DNA of 24,144 nt from Cladosporium sp. IMV 00045. Lineage: Eukaryota; Ascomycota; Dothideomycetes; Cladosporiales; Cladosporiaceae. How positions within the stretch are numbered: position 1 is the first letter of the stretch; each line of letters begins with the position of its first letter. A model generated the notes under the pieces. The model was not told the DNA's origin, searched no databases, and saw only the letters and a program-made list of their open reading frames with translations. The stretch covers positions 1-24,144 of the forward strand of contig MSJI02000301.1 of assembly GCA_001931905.2 (NCBI GenBank), read 5' to 3'. A program made the position numbers and the translations under genes. Shown here one piece after another: positions 1 to 8,875 of the stretch.

Positions 1-1485
1 GAAACGATGAGGGAAACATTGCGAGATGAGGTCCGTCGACTTAACCCAACACCTGAAGACGAGATAAGGCGGAGCCAGAGTGGTGATATCATCCCGACGA
101 AAGCACGTAGTCCCACGGATTGCTCGATCCGACTATCGCCCGAACCACGCTTCCTGTTGATCAGACATTGGAGTCTATACGACAGCATGCTGCATTCTCC
201 CTACCTGAGCACACGAATGCACATGTGGTCAGACGTTGGCCGCAGACGCCTAGCGAAGCTTCTGGCCAAGATGGGAATCAGCTTGTCAGAAGCGGGCAAA
301 GGTTTCATGCATATGGACATGGAGATCAAGCAATCTCTTAGGCAACGCATTCTGAAGTTCGCGCCACAATATAATCTGGATGGTCTGGTCCCTGGTGAAG
401 ATGGGCGTCGTGGTCTTGAGGGTTGGGGCTTTGTACGCAGCTGGGGTTGGAAATCTACACTTTCTGCTGTGGATGTTGCAAGTGTCGTGAGTGCCATCCT
501 CGAAGTCGGAGCCGACCCACATCTGCCAGAGACCACTTCGCCTTTCAACCCAGGCGCCTATCAGCCTGCCAAAACATACAACTCTCGCATCCGCGCTCTC
601 CCCACACCGCCTCAATCGGAAGACGACTCTGACCACTCCACTGCGACGGACCCAGACTGGACGACCCATCGCTTCTTCGCCGCCTACGACGCTCTTGATC
701 CGGTCTCTACCTCTAACACTGCCGGTCTGAACTTGTTGCTTGCCCATATTGGCACAGCCCAGCACCTCGCCAAAGCAATCTTGCGCACAGGTTCTGCTCT
801 GATTTCCAAGAAACAGATTCGCCACCTCCGCTCATTCCGCATGGGTGTAGTCAAAGAAGGCCCAGACGTCGCCTTGTTCGCACACCCAGGTGCTTTAGTA
901 AAATTGGCTGCATGGGTTGGAGAAGCAGTCGCCGTGCAAGAAGCCGAGAAAGGTCGACGACGCAACCTCGACGAAGCACTTGTGCTCGGCTGCTTGGATG
1001 AAGACAGGGGTGTGTATGTAGTCGTCGGCCTAGGCGGTGGTGGAGCTGGCAAGAAAGTTCGCACCAAAGCAGAAATGCGGGAGAGAGAAAACAAGAAGAA
1101 GCGCAAAGCTGCCGATAAGGCGGCGAAGAAAGCCGAGCGCGCAAGGAAACGAAAAGAGAGAAAGGAGCTGCAGAGGGAGCGAGACGAGGCGAACGGTCTG
1201 CTCAATTCCGACGACGAGGATGAGGAAGAGAGCGACGCTACCGAGTCTGAAGCATCGGATTCGTCCGAATCGGATTCCGATTCCGACTCAGACGGCGAGC
1301 TGGCCCTGGCGAGGAAGAAGAGGGGTCACGGCTTGAACAGGTTCGGGCAGGCGTTCCAGGAAGTGGTCGAAGAGACTGGCGCCAGAGTCAGAATCGACAG
1401 CTTCGAACACAGTGTCGTCGAAGTGCGGAAGGAGGACCTGGCGGGCTTCTTGGAGGCGCTGAGTTTGAGGTCTGTCATTGGTTGA
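1..1485 (+). CDS. cdc45: Cdc45 replication initiation factor, C-terminal part (5' partial)
   Basis: Cdc45 joins Mcm2-7 and GINS to form the CMG helicase that unwinds DNA at nuclear replication forks. The frame is open to the first base of the window, so the gene starts upstream; about 494 codons are visible of a family that is usually 550-870 residues. The Cdc45 core is recognised by FLLIRHWSLYDSMLHS (ATG-numbered residues about 49-64, counting from the ATG at base 7), then LAKMGISL and the HMDMEIKQSLR block, then GFVRSWGWKSTLSAVDVA. The conserved C-terminal block NRFGQAF...EDLAGFLEAL ends the protein. Between the core and this block lies a long charged insert (about 1060-1310), first Lys/Arg-rich, then an Asp/Glu/Ser run. 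Such low-complexity inserts vary between fungi. No intron is needed in the visible part. The ATG at base 7 is internal and should not be taken as the true start. Confidence 0.92.
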   Translation, partial: ETMRETLRDEVRRLNPTPEDEIRRSQSGDIIPTKARSPTDCSIRLSPEPRFLLIRHWSLYDSMLHSPYLSTRMHMWSDVGRRRLAKLLAKMGISLSEAGKGFMHMDMEIKQSLRQRILKFAPQYNLDGLVPGEDGRRGLEGWGFVRSWGWKSTLSAVDVASVVSAILEVGADPHLPETTSPFNPGAYQPAKTYNSRIRALPTPPQSEDDSDHSTATDPDWTTHRFFAAYDALDPVSTSNTAGLNLLLAHIGTAQHLAKAILRTGSALISKKQIRHLRSFRMGVVKEGPDVALFAHPGALVKLAAWVGEAVAVQEAEKGRRRNLDEALVLGCLDEDRGVYVVVGLGGGGAGKKVRTKAEMRERENKKKRKAADKAAKKAERARKRKERKELQRERDEANGLLNSDDEDEEESDATESEASDSSESDSDSDSDGELALARKKRGHGLNRFGQAFQEVVEETGARVRIDSFEHSVVEVRKEDLAGFLEALSLRSVIG

Positions 1486-1817
1486 GCGCATTGGGTGATT
1501 TCTCTTTGTCCTTTTTTGTTTGGCTTTCACACACTCATATACCTGTCATCGCGAGGGGTTTCAGGGATGTCTCATGTCGTAATTTCATGTGATGCTGGGA
1601 AGGGCACGAAGGGGGGTTGGGATTCTTGTTGCTATGCATTTTCATTTAGCGGTCGTAGTTGCAATGGTATCTTCGATTGCAATTTTCACGATATTCACCC
1701 TTGCCATATGTCATCAGCTATTATAACCTTGTGGCTCTTCAATAGATATCATTCAGAACAGACACACTCCCAGAATCATGGCACTCAGCTATCGTTGCTT
1801 ATCAGTACCTTCCCACA
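1486..1817. other. convergent 3' intergenic region
   Basis: About 330 bases separate the stop codons of the cdc45 and tannase genes, which face each other. The stretch is T-rich near 1500-1520 and AT-rich around 1670-1750, as expected for overlapping or adjacent 3' untranslated regions. I see no convincing gene, repeat or RNA in it. Confidence 0.6.
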
Positions 1818-3434
1818 CTACTCACAAACATAACTCCCCCAATCATCCACATCCACATCCTCACCAACGAACCTCGCCGTCGCCGGCCAAGCGCAGAGCT
1901 TCCTCGTCCTCTCGCTCCCATCCGGAGGATCCGACGACAAAATCTCCCCGGGCCTCTCCCCTTCCTCAACCCACCGCACCAACTTCGCCACGCTGTGATA
2001 CTTCGCCGGCACCTGCGGATAATGCTCTGCGGCACCACAGTGCCCGCCACCAGGGACCATGAACAAATTGAGCCACTCACTCACATCGCCGGGCTCGCCG
2101 TCTTCGCTTGCAAACACGCCGCGGATCCGCTCCCAGTGCTCGATGGGCCAGGTCGCGGCGTTGAAGGGGTCGGTCCAGCCTTGGTAGATGAGCAATTTGC
2201 CGCCGGAACCTTTGAAAGCGCTGAGATCCGGGTCGATGGCGTCTATGAGCGCGCCTGCGCGAGCGTCCAAGGCGGCAACGTCGGAGGCCCAGTTGAAAGT
2301 CGAGGCGTCGTAGTTGAGGTCGTCGTAGACGAGGTTTTGCAGGATGGGGACGCTGAAGGCGTTGGACAGCTCGCCTTGTTGCAGCGCCCATTCGATTTCT
2401 GAGCTGGGCGTGAAGCCTGGGTAGTGGGGTTTGTTGGTTTGGGAGTCGTGGGGTCCGGTGTAAATTGCTTGTGCTGCGTTGAGTTCGGCGGATGTGAGGC
2501 AGGTGGTTGAGTCGGTGGGGTTTGAATTGCATGCGAGCGTGAAGATGTCAAAGGTGCAGTTGAGAGGGTTCTCGAGGACGCGGTCTGCTACGTCGTCGTT
2601 TAGATCGCAGGCGTCAAGAATGGCGTTTGTTGTGAGGTTTAGTTTGGCTTGGGAGATTTTGCTGGAGTTCTGGTCGAGTGTTAGCGGCCGAATGACAGAT
2701 GATCTCTAATGTGTCGTTACCATTGTATGCTGCGCGTTCCAAAGGAAGCTCAAAGCAAGGTGAGAGTACCAGTTTCCGGGACATCCTGCATTGATCCCAT
2801 CGAACAGATCCGGATGATATTGAGCGAGTGCCATACCCTGCGCTCCACCGGTTGAGCAGCCATCGTAGTAAGAATATTCCGCATCTCTGCCGTAATACGC
2901 AGCAGCCAAGGCCTTGCTAGCTGGCGTGAAGAGACTGATGGCGTCGTGAATCCATGCCGTGACTTGTTCCTCGTCGCGTAGATACGGGATGTAAAACCCA
3001 GGCTCGCCGTTGCCGTCGTTATTGTTTGCCGCTCTGTGACCAGAGTCGCCACCTGCAACAGCAAAACCTAGTCCAGAGTTCAATTGGATCATCATATTGC
3101 GATAGTCGGTGGTTCCAGCCATGCCCCCGTTGCCGACAGCCATGAAACGATCTTTGTACTCTTGTCGGTCTGGTAACCAGGTAGTCGAGATGAGAGTGTT
3201 CTTGCCATTGCCATATGAGATGGACGTGTAGATCTCACAGAAAGAGACATTGTTGAAAGTATTAGAGACATTCAGGGAGTTAGCAGGATAGTATGTGGCG
3301 TTCAAGAGAGTGGCATTGTACTGGTTCAGATCAAGTGACTCTGCAAAGGTCTGGCATGCTGGGGCCCCCAGAGGAAGTGCCAGAGCAGCCGCCACTTGAG
3401 TCGTAATCGAAAGAGTCAAGATAGAATGCATCAT
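1818..3434 (-). CDS. secreted tannase/feruloyl esterase family protein
   Basis: Predicted carboxylesterase of the tannase/feruloyl esterase B family, which cleaves phenolic esters of plant material outside the cell. Two exons: 3434-2721 and 2669-1818, joined across a 51-nt intron (2720-2670, GTAACG donor, GCTAAC branch point, CCAG acceptor), giving 521 residues, typical for the family. Residues 1-25 form a signal peptide (hydrophobic TLSITTQVAAALALPLGAPA). The catalytic CS-D-HC pattern is complete: C193-S194 in GCSTGG, D405 in YQGWTDP, H448-C449 in PGGGHC; in this family the two cysteines form a disulfide beside the active site. CDLNDDVADRV (259-269) matches the calcium-binding loop, although the two usual glycines are Asp and Arg. 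Several NxS/T sequons suit a secreted protein. Substrate (tannin, feruloyl or other ester) cannot be told from sequence. ATG codons at 3434 and 3431 are adjacent; the first was taken. Confidence 0.9.
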
Positions 3435-3490
3435 TCTATGAGAGTTGGTCCGAATGATCTTTTCTTTATCCTGAGGGGGCCAGTAGACAT

Positions 3491-3497
3491 TTTTATA
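3491..3497 (-). promoter_or_regulatory. TATA-box candidate of the tannase gene
   Basis: The minus strand reads TATAAAA here, 57 bases upstream of the tannase start codon at 3434. Position and sequence suit a core promoter with a short leader. This is inferred from sequence only; no transcript start is known. Confidence 0.4.
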
Positions 3498-4009
3498 CGT
3501 ATTGATCGGCGGTCACGACGATACATACTCGGACTTACTCTCCAGGTTTCCCGGAAAAGGCCAACGAATCGTTCGACAAAACCTTGAACTAGACGGAGTA
3601 CAAAGAGGAGTCGCGTGGTATTAGATCTGCATCCCCCCACATACTCACTGGGTCTGCTGTCGGTGCCGATGACCGACTTCTTTGAACCTCCCTCGGCTAA
3701 TGATGATGACACCCTTCGATGATAATCGATAGTTGCTCAGAGGTTGAAGTCGCAACGGTAGTTGTTTATTGGTATTGGGGTTCTTGACAACTTCGACAAG
3801 CCTTGAGGTCGAGATCTATAGTAGTTCGTTTGTGACCAGCTGCTCCTGGATCGCGCCCAAAAATGAGGATGAGGGTCATGAAGAAACGTCAAAAATCACA
3901 CGCCCTTCATGTCATATCAACGTGCGTACACAGTAGCAAGGTGGAATGTCGTGGCAGGTGAAAATGAGGTCTATTGAACAACAAGTAGAAAAATGCCAAA
4001 AATTAATGG
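3498..4009. other. intergenic region upstream of the tannase gene
   Basis: No protein gene supported. The 93-codon minus-strand frame at 3431-3712 overlaps the tannase promoter, has no recognisable domain and is probably chance. The stretch should contain upstream control sites of the tannase gene, but I can name none. Confidence 0.4.
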
Positions 4010-4087
4010 CTTTGCCGTGAGTCGAACACGGGGAGACGATGTAGGAGGCAATATCCCGTGCTTCCCCGTGTTCGACTCACGGCAAAG
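4010..4087. repeat. 25-bp perfect inverted repeat of tRNA T-arm-like sequence
   Basis: Left arm 4010-4034 and right arm 4063-4087 are perfect reverse complements around a 28-nt spacer. Each arm, read outward, carries CCGTG-TTCGACT-CACGG, which folds as a tRNA T-arm (5-bp stem, 7-nt loop with TTCGA), followed by CAAAG like the 3' strand of an acceptor stem. No matching D-arm and anticodon arm could be assembled on either strand, so this is not a complete tRNA gene. The T-arm closely resembles that of the tRNA gene starting 111 bases downstream (CCGTGTTCGAATCACGG). Confidence 0.75.
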
Positions 4088-4197
4088 ATGGTATTATCAT
4101 CTACGGATATCCTTCGTTTCCTCAGAACATCAGATTGGCCACACGTATTAGACATCACAGTTTTGAGATGCAGGCGATTACATCATCAGATCAGCAA

Positions 4198-4293
4198 GGT
4201 CTTATAGTGTAGGGGTATCACAGTACGTTGTGGAGCCTGAGAAATCAGGAGACAACGTCCGTACTAACCCGTGTTCGAATCACGGTAAGGCCA
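4198..4293 (+). tRNA. tRNA-His(GTG)-like gene with 25-nt intron
   Basis: A full cloverleaf can be drawn: acceptor GGTCTTA (4198-4204) with TAAGGCC (4286-4292, one T-G wobble), discriminator A4293; D-stem GTG/CAC (4207-4209, 4219-4221); anticodon stem GTACG/CGTAC (4223-4227, 4260-4264); T-arm CCGTG-TTCGAAT-CACGG. The anticodon loop begins TTGTGG, so with an intron at the universal eukaryotic site after position 37 (4234-4258) the anticodon is GTG (His), and A73 agrees with tRNA-His. The intron folds into CCTGA-GAAA-TCAGG and its ACAACG can pair with the anticodon loop, as in spliceable precursors. The acceptor and D-arm look more like fungal tRNA-Gln, so the amino acid identity is uncertain and a decayed copy is possible. 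Confidence 0.6.
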
Positions 4294-4836
4294 GATCATA
4301 TCTTTTTGGCTCTTCGCGCTTGCCTCCTTAGAGTCTGGGTATCCTTTTGCTTATGCATAGGTGAATCCATGGATCTCATTTGATGTTGTTTCCTGGCGTT
4401 TTTGACTAGATAGAGCATATAACAATTCTGAATGCTCAGCGTGGCTAGTGAGGTACTATGTTACCACTACATCACAAAACCCGGTGAATAGATGACGAGC
4501 GGTTAAATCATGTGAATATGAATCTAACAACAAAAATATCACGGAAAGTTTAAAAGCCTCAGGCCTCTGCTGAGCCTCAGGCCACCAATCAGACAGCGGG
4601 GCACCGAGCCGCCGACAGCTGCCGATCTGGTTTCAAGACCACGGCAGCTCGTTGCTGAAGAGCCAAAACATGTCAATACCACCTACTTTGTATCCTCCCA
4701 CATGACGCTCTCTATGCTTCATGTTGCATATGTTCAGCAACGCCCAGTGTCAAGAATCTTGGGCTGATCGCTGCCTGGAGCTCGACGACTTCTGTCGGCA
4801 CGGCTGCATCTTCGCACCAAAAAACAACGCCTAAAC
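4294..4836. other. intergenic region upstream of FOL1
   Basis: No gene is supported. The stretch should hold the FOL1 promoter and leader. Visible structure: the 10-mer GCCTCAGGCC twice (4556-4565, 4574-4583) and a hairpin at 4617-4649 with an 8-bp outer stem AGCTGCCG/CGGCAGCT and a 4-bp inner stem TGGT/ACCA. No clear TATA box was found near the start codon. Confidence 0.45.
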
Positions 4837-7098
4837 ATGCGACTCATATCGTCAGCGTTTAATCGCATTGCCTCGCCCGTAGGTCGCACGAAACGGCATG
4901 GAAGAAGCTACACATCTGGTTTCGCCCTTCGCGCATCGCCAAATGCACTCGGCGATGACGACCTCCGTGACGTGCATGGGGCTCTGCAACCAATTCGTAC
5001 TCAATCGAAACCGCCATCAAATTTTTTGAATCATGTGTTTCCCGGAAGGTAAGCCTGCAAGACGTTTACTGGATCATATAGCTCTACTGAATCACCCAGC
5101 TAATAAAAGGAAGTAACCGTGGGTTTGGCACGCGCAATTCACAGGTATTCATACACACTTCTCGGCCTATCGCGCAGTCGTCATGGAAGAAGCAGTGTCG
5201 CGGCATTGAGAAACGTGTCAGAGCAAATTTCGGCCAAGGGCTGATCGCTGAATTTCAAGGCACCTTGGAGCTGGCGAGAAGTGTGCATAACTCACAGCAG
5301 CTGGATAGCGGCTCGGAACCAGGTGACCCTGCCACCACACTGAAGGAATTGGTAGGCGTCCTCGATGCTCAACTGGCTGTCGCAAGATCACCGTCTTCCA
5401 TTGAGGCTGAAGAATCCGATCTTGACTGCGGCTCCGAACGCGATGGATCGATCGCATGCTCTGACAGCTCAGTGTCGGAAGCGATAAAACACGAGGACGA
5501 GCCTTTCACCGGACTTCAAGGCCTCTTGCAAGGACCGGATCCGCAAACAAACCGTAGCATGAAACAGCGGAACAAAGTGGCTAAGAAGCTTTCACCTCCT
5601 ATGGAACGAGGAGTGGTCATCGCGTTAGGAAGCAACGTCGGCAACAGAATCGAAGAGATTGAAAAGGCCTGCCGAGCTATTGACGAAGACCCAGACATGC
5701 GGATAGTCGATACAAGCTGCCTGTATGAAACGGAACCGATGTACGTGGAGGATCAAGGACGATTCGTCAACGGAGCATGCGAGGTAAGAATGCTTCCAAA
5801 CACGGCACAGAGTGATTGTCACCAATACTGACAAGAAGTAGATTGAAACTACACTCACACCGCTGGAGCTACTTGACCGTTTGCAAGCCATCGAACAGGG
5901 TCATGGACGAGTGAAGTTGATCGACAAAGGCCCGCGGAACATCGACCTAGATATTGCCATCTTTCGCGATGAGATCATCAAGACGGAACGCTTAACCGTC
6001 CCCCACATGTTGATGCATGAGAGAGAGTTCGTTATTCGACCTATTATGGAGTGCGTATTTCCTTGGAGCTGCAATAGATGACGGACTGACATTTCTGGCA
6101 GCCTAGGAGCAATGGACAAGTGGGAATATCCTGATAGTCGACGAGGAAGTCGCCTGCATGATCGGGGCTCTCGGGATTTTCCGCCGCACAAAAGCTCGAT
6201 GGACACAATCACACCTTTAACTGCAAGCACGTCTATCACTGCCTCATCGCCAGTGAAGCGGACTCATATCATGTCCATTCTCAATACCACTCCGGATTCA
6301 TTCTCAGATGGCGGCTCCAATTCCCTGAATCCAGAAAGCCTGAGAGCTACAGCAGCGGCGCATATTGCAGCAGGGGCTACGATTATTGATGTGGGAGGGC
6401 AATCCTCACGACCAAATGCCCCGGACATCAGCGCCGAAGAGGAGATTGCCAGAGTGCTTCCGGCAATCGCGGCAATCAAATCATTGCCCGAATCTGAATG
6501 CATTGCAATCTCTGTCGACACATACCGCGCCGCTGTCGCAGAAGCGGCCGTCAATGCCGGGGCACACATTGTGAACGACATATCGGCCGGCATGCTTGAT
6601 CCGGACATGCTCTCGACTGTGGCGAGGCTTGGCTGCACGTACATCATGATGCACATGCGCGGCACACCTCATACCATGCAAAATCCAGAGAACTGTGTCT
6701 ATCCGGGCGGTGTACAGAGGAAAGTTCGTATGGAACTGAACCACCGCACCAATGCCGCACTGAAGGCTGGCATCCGGAGATGGCGCATCATCCATGATCT
6801 CGGCATAGGGTTTGCAAAAACTCAAGAACAGAATCTTGCACTCCTTGACATGGGACAACGGCAGAACATGATGGGCCGCAGCACGTACGTGCCGCATCTG
6901 GTCGGAACAAGTCGAAAACGCTTCATCGGCAATATCACCGGGGTGGAAGAGCCCAAGGACAGAGTCTGGGGGACTGCCGCCACGGTGACGGCTGCTATTT
7001 GCGGCGGCGCGGACATTGTGCGGGTGCACGATGTCAAAGAAATGGCGCAGGTGGCGAAGATGGCCGACGCCATCTATCGCCGTGGGACCAGGAGATAG
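4837..7098 (+). CDS. FOL1: Folate synthesis protein: HPPK-DHPS
   Basis: Catalyses two folate steps: pyrophosphorylation of 6-hydroxymethyl-dihydropterin (HPPK) and condensation with p-aminobenzoate (DHPS, the sulfonamide target). Proposed exons: 4837-5048, 5114-5783, 5842-6050 and 6102-7098, giving 695 residues. Introns of 65, 58 and 51 nt start GTAAGC, GTAAGA and GTGCGT and have branch points GCTAAT, ACTGAC and ACTGAC. Residues 1-35 are Arg/Ser-rich without acids, like a mitochondrial presequence, matching yeast Fol1 location. HPPK starts near residue 236 (VVIALGSN) and includes the signature DKGPRNIDLDIAI. DHPS starts near 418 with SILNTTPDSFSDGG and IIDVGGQSSRP, and ends with GTSRKRF and IVRVHD. 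The dihydroneopterin aldolase domains found at the N-terminus of yeast Fol1 are not recognisable; residues 70-230 are acidic/Ser-rich. The first exon and first intron are the least certain; in-frame ATGs at 5559 and 5601 are later alternatives. Confidence 0.88.
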
Positions 7099-7741
7099 TG
7101 CTTGAAAGACTAGCGCGGAAGATTCGAGTTGCGAGACCAGTTGACTTCCAGGCAGCTGGGTCGTGAATTTTCGCTCGGTTGTACACACGAGGTCAGATGA
7201 GGTAGATACTGGGATTGGGAGAAGTGTATGAATACAGATCATTTGTATACACGCTCGATGAAACTCCCCGAAACATGGAAACGGATCAGCAACACAGCCT
7301 TTGGCTACGATTACTAGTCCTCATGCGCTCAAAGATTCACTTGTAAATGACTCTGACTTATAACTTGATTTTCGAGGCATACGCACGCTAATGCTGAACA
7401 GGAAGGATCTCGTTGCGATCATTACCTTGAAGATGTGCAGGTACCCATCTTCATGCGAAAGCCCACATCCACGCTTTCGGTGTTTGTCGGCAACGGAACC
7501 TCACGGCCTCGTCGACCTCACCCCTCTTTAACCAAGCACTTACAGTAACAGGTGGGGACGAAATGGAGTCTTACATCAGCTCTTATTTCTGTAGTGGCAT
7601 GGCATTTGCTAACAATTACTATTCATACGAATCGAGAAAGTCTTGGACATTTTTACTACTGACTACCACCTTAATCAAAACCAACACCTTCCCACCAGCA
7701 TCTCATCCCATCTCACCACACATATATCACAAACATCGACA
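7099..7741. other. FOL1 3' region, SDR promoter and a 60-codon upstream ORF
   Basis: About 640 bases between FOL1 and the SDR gene on the same strand. The only notable item is an ATG-started frame of 60 codons at 7563-7745 whose TGA stop overlaps the SDR start codon (ATGA). It has no recognisable domain and is best read as a possible upstream ORF. The last 60 bases are C- and A-rich with CACATATATCACAAACATCG, a typical fungal leader. Nothing else was recognised. Confidence 0.5.
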
Positions 7742-8572
7742 ATGACAACCCCCCAACACGCCATCTACCCCTCCCTCCGCGACAAAACCGTCCTCATAAC
7801 CGGCGGAGCGGAGGGCATCGGCGCCGCGACCGTGGAACTCTTCGCCCTTCAAGGCAGCAAAGTGCTCATCGTCGACATCTCCCACTCCTCCGCCGAGTCC
7901 CTCATCGACAAAATAACCACCCTCTCCCGCACCGCCGCCTCGCAAAACCAGCCCCCCATCCCGATCCCCACCTTCCACCCCTGCGATGTCTCCGACCTGC
8001 CCGCCTTGCAAACCCTCGCCCAAAACCTCCTGCAGCAACACAACCCAATCCACATCCTAATCAACAACGCCGCGTCCGCCGGCTCCGCCGCCCGCAAAGA
8101 CACTTTCAGCATGGATTCCGCCTCCTGGGATTTCAACATGAACGTCAACCTGCGGCACATGTTCTTCCTGACGCAAGCCCTCGTGCCCGCCATGCGAGAC
8201 AGCCCCCGCCCGCAAGCCTGCAGCATCGTCAACATGGGCAGTATCAGCTGGCGCATCCCCGCCACAGGTCTGCCGGCTTATACGACTGTGAAAGCGGCCA
8301 TAATGGGGCTGACGCGCACGCATGCGAGGGAATTTGGGCCCTGGGGGATCAGGGTGAATAGTGTGATGCCGGGGGCGATTGCGACGGAGAGGCAGGTCAG
8401 GGAGGTGTTGACGGAGGAGTATCGCGCGGAGGTTCTGGGGGCGCAGGCGCTGAAGAGGGATTTGAAACCCGAGGAGGTGGCGAGGGTGGTGGTGTTTTTG
8501 GCGAGTGAGGAGGCGAGTGCGGTCACCGGGAGTAGTTATGTGGTTGATGGGGGGTGGTGTGGGGATCCTTGA
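7742..8572 (+). CDS. short-chain dehydrogenase/reductase (SDR), classical type
   Basis: Predicted NAD(P)-dependent oxidoreductase of 276 residues with a Rossmann fold; substrate unknown. Motifs in order: TGGAEGIG (20-27, dinucleotide loop), D45 at the end of strand beta-2 (favours NAD over NADP), CDVSD (81-85), NNAA (108-111), catalytic S167 in MGSIS and Y180-x3-K184 in YTTVK. The C-terminus has VNSVMPGAIAT and VTGSSYVVDGGW, standard for the family. The start is the ATG at 7742 in good context (CGACAATGAC); the frame is open further upstream but without an ATG. No intron. The coding strand is strongly C-rich to about 8270 and then strongly G-rich to the stop. Its neighbours give no pathway clue. 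It converges on the PDI gene. Confidence 0.9.
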   Translation: MTTPQHAIYPSLRDKTVLITGGAEGIGAATVELFALQGSKVLIVDISHSSAESLIDKITTLSRTAASQNQPPIPIPTFHPCDVSDLPALQTLAQNLLQQHNPIHILINNAASAGSAARKDTFSMDSASWDFNMNVNLRHMFFLTQALVPAMRDSPRPQACSIVNMGSISWRIPATGLPAYTTVKAAIMGLTRTHAREFGPWGIRVNSVMPGAIATERQVREVLTEEYRAEVLGAQALKRDLKPEEVARVVVFLASEEASAVTGSSYVVDGGWCGDP

Positions 8573-8875
8573 GGGGTGGGTTTGGGTTGGGTTGGTTTTG
8601 GATGGGTGAACATGGGAATACAATTTTTTGGCTTTTCTGGCTTCTTTCTTGCTTGTTGGCTTTCTCATACTTTTTCGCTAGGATTACGCTTTCTTCTCCA
8701 TTTTGTCGCTTCGCAAAACCAAAGCACAAAAGCAACAAGACACGCACGCCCTCCTGTTCTGATTCTATGCATACAAGATTCTCCCCTTTGCCCACTTTGA
8801 AGAAAAAAAGAAGAAGAAAACAAGGGAAAACGCCATTGAAACACCCCGCCCCAAATATTAGAATATACCCCAAGT
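8573..8875. other. convergent 3' region of SDR and PDI genes
   Basis: About 300 bases between two facing stop codons. T-rich near 8620-8680 and A/G-rich near 8800-8830, as expected for 3' untranslated regions on both strands. Frames that cross it have no recognisable domain. Confidence 0.5.

Noticed and set aside
4010..4087. Complete tRNA gene at the palindrome
   Set aside because: Only the T-arm and part of the acceptor can be assigned on either strand; no plausible D-arm and anticodon arm.
5049..5099. FOL1 first intron ending at CACCCAG (5099)
   Set aside because: The branch point looks acceptable, but the resulting frame meets TAA at once; the acceptor at 5113 keeps the frame into HPPK.
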